Assembly (NCBI RefSeq): GCF_013343215.1
Contig: NZ_CP039143.1
Coordinates: forward strand, 1,550,001 to 1,614,000
Reading direction: 5' to 3'
Length of the DNA stretch: 64,000 nt
From: Acinetobacter sp. 10FS3-1
GTDB taxonomy: Bacteria; Pseudomonadota; Gammaproteobacteria; Pseudomonadales; Moraxellaceae
In this document: piece after piece, positions 9,705-18,799 of the stretch
Layout: every line of letters begins with the position of its first letter
Position numbering within the stretch: the stretch's first letter is position 1
Translations under genes and position numbers: made by a program
The notes under the pieces: model-generated
What the model saw: the letters and a program-made list of their open reading frames with translations, nothing else
What the model was told of the DNA's origin: nothing
Database searches by the model: none

Positions 9705-10598
9705 GTGTTTGAACTTGACTGTAAATTACTCAGTATTTTTTATTATGTATATAAATTCAAAAATGTCTCACAGGCAGCCGAACATCTGGAAATGAGCCAG
9801 CCAGCGGTCAGCAATTTACTCAATAAAGTTCGCCAGCATTATAGTGACCCTCTGTTTCTGCGTATTGGCAATGAAATGCTACCGACCGAGTTGTCTAAGC
9901 AGCTGTTTCCTTTGGTTAGTGAAGCACTGAGTAAAGTGGAGGCCATCAATAATTTTACCATTGATTTTGATCAGGCCACTTCGCAGCAACAGTTTACGCT
10001 GGCCATGACCGATGTATCACATCTGGTACTCTTGCCAAAAATTTCCCAATATCTCAAACAGCATGCTTCTCATATTCGGCTGAATGTACGCCCCATTACT
10101 TCAGAAACCAGTTATCAGATGGCCAATGGCGAAATTGATCTGGCTTTGGGCTTTTTGCCTAATTTTGAAAATGGTTTTTATCAGCAGAAGCTGTTTGAAC
10201 AATACTATGTGGTGATTGCAGCCAAAGACCATCCACGGCTAACGGGTGACACCCTGACCACGGAAGAGTATTTACATGAAACTCATATTGATATTGATGC
10301 AGGCATGGGGCATTACCATATTGAAAATGAGTTACTCCGTCTGGAGTTAAAACGCGATATTTTGATGCGTTTGCCGAGCTACTTAGGCGTGGGTCTGGTG
10401 GTACAAGAGACTGATGCCATTGCAACCGTGCCGTATTATTTAAGTGAAGTACTCTTGTCTCGCGGTAATTTGAAAATTTTTAATGCGCCCATTGCTTTTC
10501 CGACCTATTCAGTAAAACAGTATTGGCATGCTTCTTGTCATCATAAGATTAGCCATCAGTGGTTGCGTCATACTTTCTATGAAATTTTAAGTAAATAG
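9705..10598 (+). CDS. LysR-family transcriptional regulator
   Basis: 297 residues. The N-terminal winged helix covers residues 1-60 (KNVSQAAEHLEMSQPAVSNLLNKVRQHYSDPLFLR), followed by a periplasmic-binding-like effector domain. The start is a GTG: the in-frame sequence upstream meets a stop at 9675 with no ATG, and AAAAGGGA lies about ten bases before the GTG. LFLRIGNEMLPTELS and the end of the effector domain resemble the NodD/LeuO/PnpR-type subgroup. It is divergent from the HAD phosphatase and 360 bases upstream of the OsmC-YcaO gene; either may be its target, but nothing in the sequence proves this. Confidence 0.88.
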   Translation: MFELDCKLLSIFYYVYKFKNVSQAAEHLEMSQPAVSNLLNKVRQHYSDPLFLRIGNEMLPTELSKQLFPLVSEALSKVEAINNFTIDFDQATSQQQFTLAMTDVSHLVLLPKISQYLKQHASHIRLNVRPITSETSYQMANGEIDLALGFLPNFENGFYQQKLFEQYYVVIAAKDHPRLTGDTLTTEEYLHETHIDIDAGMGHYHIENELLRLELKRDILMRLPSYLGVGLVVQETDAIATVPYYLSEVLLSRGNLKIFNAPIAFPTYSVKQYWHASCHHKISHQWLRHTFYEILSK

Positions 10599-10959
10599 TT
10601 TTTTTAATTTCAATAACTGGATAAAGACCAGACAACGGACGGGGGTGATTACGCACAGTGTATAGGAGCAGGTGAATCATCAGATCATTCATTTCCCGGA
10701 TGATTTGCCCTGCGAACAGGTGAATAAGGAATCAAGCTCCTTTAAATCGGGCAGAAATTCAGACAAATATTATCAATTTTATAAAATAATTCTATAATAG
10801 CGTCCATTCGGGTCAGGGTTCATCTAAACCATAGATGCAGATGTCTCATGCTGACCATTTTCTATTTTTCATTCAAGTTCTCCTCTGTGATCCGGCTTGT
10901 ATATTCAGATTTAGCATCTTATTTGTCCATGACGGCACATAAGAATATTAGGTATCCAC
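10599..10959. other. Intergenic region upstream of osmC-ycaO
   Basis: About 360 bases with no coding potential that I can see. It should hold the promoter of the downstream gene, but I found no convincing operator or riboswitch. Confidence 0.5.
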
Positions 10960-13158
10960 ATGGAAATTAAGGTCAATTATCTCAATAATCTTCGCCAGGA
11001 AGCCAAGTTTGATGACTTCACGGTAATCGCTGATCAGCCGATCCGTTATAAAGGTGATGGCTCAGCGCCGGGTCCATTCGATTATTTTCTGGCCTCATCG
11101 GCACTTTGCGCTGCTTATTTTGTGAAAGTGTACTGCGCGGCGCGGAATATTCCGACCGACAATATCCGCCTGTCACAAAACAATATTGTCGATCCGGAAA
11201 ACCGCTATAAACAGATTTTTAAAATTCAGATTGAACTGCCGACCGATATTTCTGATAAAGATCGCCAAGGTATTTTACGTTCAATTGACCGCTGTACGGT
11301 AAAAAAAGTCATTCAAACCGGCCCTGAATTTATCATTGAAGAAGTGGAAAGCATTGATGCCGATGCTCAAGCCTTATTGATGCCAAGTCTGGCTTCTGAC
11401 CATACGACGTTCATTGCGGGTAAAGACCTGCCGCTGGAAGAAACTATTGCCAATATGTCTGCCATTCTGGCCGGTCTCGGCATGAAGATTGAAATTGCAT
11501 CTTGGCGCAATATTGTGCCGAATGTCTGGTCATTGCATATTCGTGATGCGCAGTCGCCAATGTGCTTTACCAATGGTAAGGGATCGACCAAGGAAAGCGC
11601 ACTGGCGTCAGCATTGGGTGAGTTCATTGAACGTCTCAACTGTAACTTTTTCTACAATGACCAGTTCTGGGGTGAGGAAATTGCCAATGCCGAATTTGTG
11701 CATTATCCTGACGAGAAGTGGTTCCAGCCAGGTCCGAATGGCGAACTACCTGTAGAAATTTTAGATGAACATACCCGTGAAATTTATGATCCTGAAGATG
11801 AGCTTTTAGGCATCCATCTTTATGATACCAACTCCGGGAATATGGCACGTGGTATCTGTTCATTGCCATTTGTGCGACAGTCTGATGGTGAAACCGTATA
11901 TTTTCCATCCAATCTGATTGAAAACCTGTATTTAAGTAATGGTATGAGTGCTGGCAATACCTTGGCTGAAGCTCAAGTTCAGTGCCTGTCTGAAATCTTT
12001 GAACGTGCGGTTAAACGTGAAATTCTGCAAGGGGAATTGGCCCTGCCGGATGTGCCGGAACATGTATTGGCAAAATATCCAAAAATTGTGGCAGGTATTC
12101 AAGCTTTAGAGGAACAAGGTTTCCCGGTACTGGTAAAAGATGCGTCTTTAGGCGGTCAGTTCCCGGTAATGAGTGTGACCTTGATGAATCCGCGCACGGG
12201 TGGGGTATTTGCTTCATTTGGGGCTCATCCAAACTTTGAAGTAGCTTTAGAACGTAGCCTGACTGAGCTGTTGCAAGGCCGTAGTTTTGAAGGCTTAAAT
12301 GATCTGCCACAACCCACTTTCAGCAGCAATGCCGTGACTGAGCCAAATAACTTTGTCGAGCATTTTATTGACTCCAGCGGTGTAGTGTCTTGGCATTTCT
12401 TTAGTGCAAAGTCAGATTATGATTTTGTCGAATGGGACTTTACCAATAATGGCCAAAACTCGAATGCGGATGAAGCCCAGGCATTATTCAGCATTCTGGA
12501 AGATATGGGTCATGAAGTCTATATGGCCATCTACCAGCATCTTGGTGCAACGGCTTGTCGCATTCTGGTGCCGGGTTATTCGGAAGTGTATCTGGTTGAA
12601 GATCTGGTTTGGGATAATACCAACAAGGCCTTGCAGTACCGTGAAGACATTCTCAACCTGCATCGTCTGGATAATGAACAACTGGAGGCGCTAGTAGAGC
12701 GTCTGGAAGAGTGTGAACTGGATGACTATACCGAAATCCGCACCTTAATCGGGATTGAGTTTGATGAAAATACCGAATGGGGCCAGTTAACGATTCTGGA
12801 ATTGAAATTGCTGATTTATCTGGCGCTACAGCAGTTTGAAGAAGCCAAAGATCTGGTGGAGCAGTTCCTGCAATACAATACCAATACGGTTGAACGCGGC
12901 CTGTTCTACCAGTGCATGAATGTGGTGCTTGAAGTTATTCTCGATGATGAACTAGAACTGGAAGACTACGCCTATAACTTCCGCCGTATGTTTGGTGATG
13001 CCCATATGGATGCAGTTATGAGTTCAGTCGAGGGTACAGTACGTTTCCATGGCCTAAGCGAAACCAATATGCAGCTTAAAGGACTGGATCGTCATTTACG
13101 TCTGATCGAAAGTTACAAAAAACTGCATGCAGCCCGTGCCAAGTTTGTAGCGAGTTAA
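10960..13158 (+). CDS. OsmC-YcaO fusion protein
   Basis: 732 residues. Residues 1 to about 135 are an OsmC/Ohr-like domain with two cysteine sites, SALCAAYFVKVYC and DRCTVKK, typical of thiol peroxidase-like OsmC proteins. Residues from about 150 to 580 are a YcaO ATP-dependent cyclodehydratase-like domain (ESALASALGEFIERL, SEIFERAVKREI and LTELLQGR carry the Glu/Arg ATP-Mg ligands). The last about 140 residues are helical and acidic, like the TPR tail of E. coli YcaO. E. coli YcaO affects RimO-dependent beta-methylthiolation of ribosomal protein S12, but no rimO or RiPP precursor is seen nearby. The fusion is known in several Gammaproteobacteria (from memory); its biochemical role is unresolved. 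It is monocistronic and ends in a terminator. Confidence 0.9.
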   Translation: MEIKVNYLNNLRQEAKFDDFTVIADQPIRYKGDGSAPGPFDYFLASSALCAAYFVKVYCAARNIPTDNIRLSQNNIVDPENRYKQIFKIQIELPTDISDKDRQGILRSIDRCTVKKVIQTGPEFIIEEVESIDADAQALLMPSLASDHTTFIAGKDLPLEETIANMSAILAGLGMKIEIASWRNIVPNVWSLHIRDAQSPMCFTNGKGSTKESALASALGEFIERLNCNFFYNDQFWGEEIANAEFVHYPDEKWFQPGPNGELPVEILDEHTREIYDPEDELLGIHLYDTNSGNMARGICSLPFVRQSDGETVYFPSNLIENLYLSNGMSAGNTLAEAQVQCLSEIFERAVKREILQGELALPDVPEHVLAKYPKIVAGIQALEEQGFPVLVKDASLGGQFPVMSVTLMNPRTGGVFASFGAHPNFEVALERSLTELLQGRSFEGLNDLPQPTFSSNAVTEPNNFVEHFIDSSGVVSWHFFSAKSDYDFVEWDFTNNGQNSNADEAQALFSILEDMGHEVYMAIYQHLGATACRILVPGYSEVYLVEDLVWDNTNKALQYREDILNLHRLDNEQLEALVERLEECELDDYTEIRTLIGIEFDENTEWGQLTILELKLLIYLALQQFEEAKDLVEQFLQYNTNTVERGLFYQCMNVVLEVILDDELELEDYAYNFRRMFGDAHMDAVMSSVEGTVRFHGLSETNMQLKGLDRHLRLIESYKKLHAARAKFVAS

Positions 13159-13171
13159 ATCATGAATCTTG

Positions 13172-13206
13172 AAAATGGTTTAGGGGGGGCGCTAAGCCAT
13201 TTTTTG
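13172..13206 (+). terminator. Terminator after osmC-ycaO
   Basis: AAAATGGTTTAG pairs with CTAAGCCATTTT (one G-T pair) around a G-rich loop, followed by TTTTT. Confidence 0.75.
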
Positions 13207-13247
13207 AGCGTCATCCATAGCGGTTGAAAGCATGTTTTGTGATTTAT

Positions 13248-13277
13248 TAATCCCAGCTCCCTGGGGAACTGGGATTA
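13248..13277. repeat. Strong palindromic hairpin between convergent genes
   Basis: Two 13-base arms (left begins TAATCCCAG, right ends CTGGGATTA) match at 12 of 13 positions around a CTGG loop. There is no T tract on either side, so it is not a simple terminator and looks like a REP-type palindrome. Confidence 0.55.
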
Positions 13278-13330
13278 CCTAAAAAATTAAAGTGAAGTGT
13301 TAACAATAACGGCTTCAAGGTTGGGTATAT

Positions 13331-13356
13331 GAATAAAAGGAACATGCCTTTTATTC
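13331..13356 (-). terminator. Hairpin downstream of the ETF-QO gene
   Basis: GAATAAAAGG and CCTTTTATTC form a perfect 10-bp stem around AACATG, 13 bases beyond the stop codon of the minus-strand ETF-QO gene. It probably ends that transcript, though the T run is weak. Confidence 0.5.
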
Positions 13357-13368
13357 ACCAGAATTACC

Positions 13369-15081
13369 TTACATATTCGGATAATTCGGACCACCGCCAC
13401 CTTCCGGTGTTACCCAGGTGATATTCTGGGATGGATCTTTAATGTCACAGGTCTTGCAGTGTACACAGTTGGCTGCATTAATCTGGAAGCGTTTTGAACC
13501 ATCATCATTTTCCATAATTTCATACACACCCGCCGGGCAGTAGCGTTGAGCTGGCTCATCCCATTTCGGCAGGTTCACTTCTACCGGAATTGAAGCATCG
13601 GTCAGCTTTAAATGCGCAGGCTGGTTTTCTTCATGCACGGTATTCGATACAAACACTGAAGACAGACGGTCAAACGTCAGCTTGCCATCCGGTTTTGGAT
13701 AGTTCGGCTTGAAGTTCACTGCATCAACAGTTTTCAACGTCTTAAAGTCTGGCACCAGGTCATGTAAAGTGAAGGGTACTTTAAACACGTTCTGGTCGAT
13801 AAAGTTAAAGGCGCCCCCCATCCATTGACCGAACTTGTGCATTGCCGGGCCAAAGTTACGCGCATTGTAGAGTTCTTCTTTCAGCCAGCTGTTGTTGAAC
13901 TTCTCGATATAGGCAGTCAGCTCTTTGATGAAGAAATCTTCACCTTCGCTCACACGGGCAACTGCAAGATCACCACCTTTTTCTACACCGGCCTGGATTG
14001 CTTCAAATACCGCTTCACCGCAAAGCATGCCAGATTTCATTGCCGTATGTGAGCCTTTGATCTTGGCAAAGTTCAGGAAACCTGCATCATCACCGATTAA
14101 AGAGCCACCCGGGAAAGTGAATTTAGGCAGCGAGTTAAAACCACCCTTGGTCACAGCTCGTGCACCATAAGAAATCCGCTTGCCACCTTCCAGATACTGT
14201 TTGATTAAAGGATGGGTTTTCCAGCGCTGCATTTCCATAAATGGATACATGTGCGGATTGGTATAGGACAGATCCACGATCATGCCCAAAGTTACCTGAT
14301 TGTTTTCAGCATGGTATAACCACCAGCCGCCTGAAGAACCGGTTTCATTTAAAGGCCAGCCGGCCCCGTGCATCACCAGACCTGGCTTATGTTTGGCCGG
14401 ATCAATTTCCCAGAGTTCTTTAATCCCGATCCCGTAGTGCTGTGGATCAGCATCTTTATCCAGATTGAATTTTTGAATCAGGCGTTTACCTAAATGGCCA
14501 CGGCAGCCTTCAGCAAAGATGGTGTATTTGGCATGCAGCTCATAGCCCGGGGTGAAGTTATGCGTCGGTTCGCCATCTTTGCCAATGCCCATATCACCGG
14601 TTTGAATACCTTTCACCGTACCATCTTCATGGTAGAGAATTTCAGCAGCTGCAAAGCCCGGGAAAATGGAGACTTCCAGCTCTTCGGCTTTCTGGCCTAA
14701 CCAGCGCACCACGTTGCCGAGGGAAATGACATAGTTGCCATCATTATGCATGGTTTTTGGCACCATCCAGTGCGGAGCCTGTTTGGAGGTGGTTTCAGAC
14801 AGCAGGAAGAACGTCTTGTCTTCAGTGACGGGCACATGAAGAGGCGCTCCCTGTTCTTTCCAGTCAGGGAAGAGTTCATTGATGGCACGAGGTTCGATAA
14901 TTGCACCGGACAGGATGTGGGCACCGACTTCGGAGCCTTTCTCTACGACACAAACGGACAGATCGTTCAAGTTGTTTTCAATTGCAAGTTGACGGATTTT
15001 AATTGCCGCAGAAAGACCCGCAGGGCCTGCACCTACGATGACTACGTCAAACTCCATCGACTCTCGAGTAATATCTTCCAT
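13369..15081 (-). CDS. etfD: Electron transfer flavoprotein-ubiquinone oxidoreductase
   Basis: 570 residues, the usual length of ETF-QO. The N-terminal FAD motif DVVIVGAGPAGLSAAIKIRQL (residues 9-29) is followed by HILSGAIIEPRAI and a ubiquinone/FAD domain. A C-terminal 4Fe-4S ferredoxin-like segment has CPAGVYEI and CVHCKTCDIKDPSQNITW, giving four cysteines. It passes electrons from reduced ETF (fed by acyl-CoA dehydrogenases) to ubiquinone at the inner membrane. etfA and etfB are not in the window. It stands alone on the minus strand, convergent with osmC-ycaO. Confidence 0.95.
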   Translation of the reverse strand: MEDITRESMEFDVVIVGAGPAGLSAAIKIRQLAIENNLNDLSVCVVEKGSEVGAHILSGAIIEPRAINELFPDWKEQGAPLHVPVTEDKTFFLLSETTSKQAPHWMVPKTMHNDGNYVISLGNVVRWLGQKAEELEVSIFPGFAAAEILYHEDGTVKGIQTGDMGIGKDGEPTHNFTPGYELHAKYTIFAEGCRGHLGKRLIQKFNLDKDADPQHYGIGIKELWEIDPAKHKPGLVMHGAGWPLNETGSSGGWWLYHAENNQVTLGMIVDLSYTNPHMYPFMEMQRWKTHPLIKQYLEGGKRISYGARAVTKGGFNSLPKFTFPGGSLIGDDAGFLNFAKIKGSHTAMKSGMLCGEAVFEAIQAGVEKGGDLAVARVSEGEDFFIKELTAYIEKFNNSWLKEELYNARNFGPAMHKFGQWMGGAFNFIDQNVFKVPFTLHDLVPDFKTLKTVDAVNFKPNYPKPDGKLTFDRLSSVFVSNTVHEENQPAHLKLTDASIPVEVNLPKWDEPAQRYCPAGVYEIMENDDGSKRFQINAANCVHCKTCDIKDPSQNITWVTPEGGGGPNYPNM

Positions 15082-15281
15082 AATCTAAAACCTAAGGTTG
15101 TTATACGATAATGATGCTTGCACACTGTTCAGACTATAATTTAGTAAAGCTTTATTTTATAAAGCAAAGAAGTGAATCAAGCCGCTTCCACAGAACAGAT
15201 TCCATGATTAAAAAATAGCGGTTAGATCTGTAACAAAATAGAGAATGAGGGGGTATCATTCTCTATTTCAGACCCAATAAC

Positions 15282-15485
15282 TCAAATATTATTCAAGCTT
15301 AACGCAATATTATTGACCATATGAATGAGGCGAGGGCCAATTTCATTTTCCAGCTTTTCCTGATCCAGAATGTAGCTTGGAGCACCACAGTTAAAGGTTA
15401 AAATGCCATGTTTAGGGTGAATCAGAGGAACCGCGACAGAATTCACATCTTTGGTCCAGTCACCGATAGAAAGACAATATAAAAT
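15282..15485 (-). pseudogene. IclR-family regulator, C-terminal fragment
   Basis: About 66 residues match the end of an IclR effector domain (YCLSIGDWTKDVNSVAVPLIHP, then LTFNCGAPSYIL and EIGPRLIHMVNNIAL). The rest of the effector domain and the whole DNA-binding domain are missing; similarity stops just before the YCLS motif at about 15480. The fragment has its natural stop codon but no plausible start. It lies back to back with a truncated acyl-CoA ligase (15740-16213), as if a deletion removed the 5' halves of two divergent genes. Confidence 0.7.
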
Positions 15486-15739
15486 CATCTGTTTGAATCT
15501 AAATATCAGGATTAAAAAATAAGATTAAGCGCAGTTTTGTGCCTCTCTATAATACTGTAGTAGAGAAAAATACTCCTGTTTTTCACGATCCTTGTGAGCA
15601 TTCTATTATTCCATTCGTTCAGCATTGGATAAGCACTACTTTGAATGAAATAAAAATACAACTAATCAGCAAATTAAGAATATCCTTTTTAACACAGGAA
15701 AATATTTTTTTATGATCATTTAGTTGGTTTTAATTTAGG

Positions 15740-16213
15740 GCATATTCAAATTTTGGCGGTTATCTCAAACGCCCCCATTTAAATGATACGGACGCCGAAG
15801 GCTGGTTTGATACTGGCGATATTGCCTATCAGGACCAGCAGGGCTATATCCGGATTTGTGGCCGTAAGAAGGATGTGATTATCCGTGGCGGAGAAAATAT
15901 TCCGGTCGCAGAAATTGAATCATTGCTCTATAAACATCCGAATATTGCAATAGTAGCTTTAGTGGCTTATGCAGATGAACGAATGGGTGAGCGTGCCTGT
16001 GCAATCATCAAGCTGAAAGATCCAACACAGCCGTTAAGTTTTAATGAGCTGGTAGATTTCCTGAAAACCCATAATCTGGCCATGCAATATGTTCCGGAAC
16101 GTTTGGAGATATGGGATGAAATTCCAATGACGCCATCGGGGAAAATCCAGAAATTTAAACTCAGAGAACTCTTGGCCCAATCTATAGCATCAGCAGCAAT
16201 TGCAATGAATTAA
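15740..16213 (+). pseudogene. Acyl-CoA synthetase, C-terminal fragment
   Basis: The frame reads from about 15740 with NFGGYLKRPHLND, then [25 protein letters not shown] and TPSGKIQKFKL, the last third of an ANL acyl-CoA ligase including the C-terminal lysine domain. The first two thirds, with the ATP-binding loop, are absent, so it cannot be active. The wording is like cyclohexanecarboxylate/short-chain acyl-CoA ligases. The reading frame has no in-frame stop from 15740 on, so the truncation is probably recent. An ATG at 15875 is internal. Confidence 0.75.
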
Positions 16214-16236
16214 AAAATGGAATAATTAAATGAGAA

Positions 16237-16276
16237 AAACCCTGAACAATACAATATTATTCAGGGTTTATTTTCA
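16237..16276 (+). terminator. Terminator after the truncated ligase
   Basis: AAACCCTGAA and TTCAGGGTTT pair as a 10-bp stem around a 13-base loop and are followed by ATTTTC. Confidence 0.7.
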
Positions 16277-16479
16277 TCTTAGATAAAAACGGCAATGGGG
16301 GGAACAAAAATCCCAAGCTTAATTTTTGGACGAGTTACAATTTTATTAGGCTAACTCCAACCTCTATAGTCGCAGCAGAAGATACCTGATTTTATCTGCT
16401 AGTACTTTGCATCTGCCTTGAAATACTGTCCAGCTTTTTTGTGAACGATGTCCATTTATGAAGGGGCTTTTAAATAAGC

Positions 16480-16656
16480 TTAGTTTTGATCTGAACTTTT
16501 CTTTTTCTTGCCTCCGCCATCTTGTTTATTGACTGTTGACCAGGCAATCCGTTCAGCCTCCTCTTCAGATCGGCCGCGTTCTTTTTCACTGTCTTCAATA
16601 TGCTTGGCCTGTCGCTTTTGTTTATCTGTATAAGCAGATTTATCACCTCTAGGCAT
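16480..16656 (-). CDS. Small conserved basic protein (58 aa), often labelled plasmid stabilization protein
   Basis: The minus strand from ATG at 16656 encodes 58 residues: MPRGDKSAYTDKQKRQAKHI at the start, then EEEAERIAWSTVNKQDGGGKKKK. The pattern MPRGDKS-YT-KQ...A-RIAW-TVNK-GGGKK is a widespread small protein annotated in many Proteobacteria as a plasmid stabilization or ChaB-like protein, without proven function (from memory). It is highly charged, with no membrane segment and no signal peptide. A different frame over the same bases gives a longer but meaningless 66-aa ORF. It is preceded by GAGGATAGTGAG, an adequate ribosome site. Confidence 0.75.
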   Translation of the reverse strand: MPRGDKSAYTDKQKRQAKHIEDSEKERGRSEEEAERIAWSTVNKQDGGGKKKKSSDQN

Positions 16657-16933
16657 CTCACTATCCTCATCAGATTTGCAGTGAAAAATACTATAACAAG
16701 CGCTTAGGTGGGAAAGGGTAAGTATCTGTCAGAATTTGTTTAAATTATTTTGGAATCTGCCAAACTTGATAAAAAATCAAAAGCCGCCTCATATTTTTAA
16801 TGTATTTCAAAGCACATATAATACACGCCATTTAGGGCTATTATTCAACTTAATAAATTGATTGTATTAAATATTTTTATAATCCTTATAGATTAGTAGA
16901 AATATTTTTTGAAAACTAGAAATTCTCAAAAAT
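16657..16933. other. Intergenic region
   Basis: AT-rich spacer between the small conserved gene and the SDR terminator. I see no gene in it. Confidence 0.5.
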
Positions 16934-16966
16934 GAAGATAAGCATCCACAAGGATGCGTTATCTTC
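16934..16966 (-). terminator. Terminator of the SDR gene
   Basis: GAAGATAAGCATCC pairs with GGATGCGTTATCTTC with a one-base bulge and an ACAA loop, nine bases beyond the stop codon of the minus-strand SDR gene. Confidence 0.65.
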
Positions 16967-16974
16967 AGATCTGA

Positions 16975-17844
16975 TTAACCATTAATAATGCTGCCACCAT
17001 TCACATGAATGACCTGACCTGAGATATAACTGGCTTCTTCACTGGCCAGAAATAAATAGGCAGGTGCGACTTCACTCGGCTGTCCCATGCGGCCCATGGG
17101 GGTCTGTTTACCAAATTCTTCCAGCTGTTCTGCATCAAAACTGCTCGGGATCAAGGGTGTCCAGATCGGGCCGGGCGCTACACCATTGACCCGGATTCCC
17201 GTTTTGTTTTTCAATAAATTGGTAGATAAGCTTCGCGTAAAGGAGGTAATGGCCCCTTTAGTGCTGGCATAGTCGATCAGCAGGTCATGACCGTGATAGC
17301 TGGTAATACTGGTGGTGTTAATAATGCTGTCACCTTCATGCATATGCGGCAGTACCGCCTGAGTCAAATGGAACATTGACAGAATATTGACATTAAACGT
17401 TTTTAATAGTTGCTCAGAGGAAATATCCGTAATACTCTCCTGTGGATATTGAACGCCGGCATTATTCACCAAAATATTAATAGTTTTAAATTCCTGAAGG
17501 GCTTGCTCGACCATTTTCCGGATGGTTTCAGGTTGCTGCAAATCGCATTGAATCAGGAGGCAGCGTCTGCCTTCATTTTCAACCATTTTTTTAGTCTCTT
17601 GTGCATCCTGATCTTCATCCAGATAGCAGATGACAATATCAGCACCTTCACGGGCAAATAAAACAGAAACGGAGCGTCCAATGCCACTATCGCCGCCTGT
17701 GATCAGTGCCACCTTATCTTTTAATTTATCACTGCCTTTATAATTTGATTTGATGACTTCCGGGAGAGGATTCATTCTGCTTTGGATACCCGGTTGATGT
17801 TCTTGCGTTTCAGTTGAAGCTGGGGTTTCAGGATAATGATTCAT
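16975..17844 (-). CDS. SDR-family oxidoreductase (YghA / general stress protein 39-like)
   Basis: 289 residues. A polar N-terminal extension (about residues 1-40, Pro/Glu/Gln rich, with PGIQSRMNPLPEV) precedes a classical Rossmann fold. The cofactor motif is TGGDSGIGRSVSVLFAREG, followed by NNAG, the active-site Ser in TSITSYHGH, the catalytic pair YASTK, and a C-terminal GQVIHVNGG. The extension and spacing match YghA/YdaD-type glucose-ribitol dehydrogenase-like proteins, often stress-induced. The substrate is unknown. It is alone on its strand and divergent from the biotin operon. Confidence 0.88.
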   Translation of the reverse strand: MNHYPETPASTETQEHQPGIQSRMNPLPEVIKSNYKGSDKLKDKVALITGGDSGIGRSVSVLFAREGADIVICYLDEDQDAQETKKMVENEGRRCLLIQCDLQQPETIRKMVEQALQEFKTINILVNNAGVQYPQESITDISSEQLLKTFNVNILSMFHLTQAVLPHMHEGDSIINTTSITSYHGHDLLIDYASTKGAITSFTRSLSTNLLKNKTGIRVNGVAPGPIWTPLIPSSFDAEQLEEFGKQTPMGRMGQPSEVAPAYLFLASEEASYISGQVIHVNGGSIING

Positions 17845-18006
17845 CTCTTCTCCAATTCCAATGAGGTCGTCCTATAAGAAAAAATATATTAGGAGAATTT
17901 GAAAAAAATGAGTCAACACCTCACATTTCATAACATAATGTATTCGTGATTTATCAATTTTTCATTCAGATTGACATTATGAATGATTTTTGCTGGAACA
18001 GGCTGG

Positions 18007-18735
18007 ATGAAGATTCTTTTAATTACAGGTTGGGGACTAGGCATTTCAGTTCTCCAGCCATTTGCGGACTTGCTAAGACAACAGCAATATCAGGTTGAAA
18101 TCTGGGACATCTTTGATCCCAATGACCTTTCAGTTCGTGCTGCCAGAGTAGAACAGGCCCAATCTTTTGATGTTTTAATCGGCTGGTCATTGGGCGGGCA
18201 ACTTGCTTTATTGCTTGTGCATGCAATTTATCAAAAAACACAGCTTGTTAAACCTGTCATCTGCTGTATGTCGAACCCCTGTTTTGTGGCAAATGATCTT
18301 TGGCCTCAAGCCATGCCCTATATGCAATATCAACAGTTTCAAAAGTCTGTTTTAAAAAATCCTCTACAGGCAATGCAGCGCTTCTGTGCATTAGTGACTC
18401 TTGGTTCATCAGCACCTCGAGAAAGGGCAAAATATCTTCAACAACAGATTCTAAATATTGATTTAATCTATCAAGCCCGCCATCTCTATCTTCTTGAACA
18501 ATTAAATTTGGTCAATATCTTCAAGTCTTATCCAGGCAAGATGCTTTTTGTATTTTCCAGAAACGATATGCTGGTTCCCTACCAACTTAGCCAGGAAAGC
18601 GAGCTATTAGCAGCATGTAACCTGAACTTGGTAAGTATTGATGCTGCACATGATGCCATCCTGTTCGATACAAAATTGTTAATCGAACCAGTTTTAATAT
18701 TTTTAACCGATACAGTAGCAGCTAAAGCCAAATAG
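18007..18735 (+). CDS. Alpha/beta hydrolase at the head of the biotin operon, probable pimeloyl-ACP methyl ester esterase
   Basis: About 242 residues from ATG 18007 (GGAACAGG upstream; the ATG at 17983 has no ribosome site). The fold signs are LLITGWGLG, the nucleophile elbow GWSLGG (serine), an aspartate in SRNDMLVP and a histidine in AAHDAIL. This is the BioH-like triad and size. It lies 64 bases before bioA and the bioAFCD genes, so it most likely supplies the esterase that removes the methyl group added by BioC. Several unrelated esterases fill this role (BioH, BioG, BioK, BioJ, BioV, and BtsA in Moraxella); which family this one belongs to needs alignment. Confidence 0.7.
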   Translation: MKILLITGWGLGISVLQPFADLLRQQQYQVEIWDIFDPNDLSVRAARVEQAQSFDVLIGWSLGGQLALLLVHAIYQKTQLVKPVICCMSNPCFVANDLWPQAMPYMQYQQFQKSVLKNPLQAMQRFCALVTLGSSAPRERAKYLQQQILNIDLIYQARHLYLLEQLNLVNIFKSYPGKMLFVFSRNDMLVPYQLSQESELLAACNLNLVSIDAAHDAILFDTKLLIEPVLIFLTDTVAAKAK

Positions 18736-18799
18736 CAGATAATGACATTTTCATTTCAATTTTAAAACGTTAAGATCAAAGTCATCTTTATTATTAGGG

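Noticed and set aside
16470..16670. 66-aa ORF on the minus strand
   Set aside because: It overlaps the conserved 58-aa MPRGDKS gene in another frame and has no recognisable composition.
18736..18799. BirA operator upstream of bioA
   Set aside because: The expected TTGTAAAC-type dyad is not present in this short gap.
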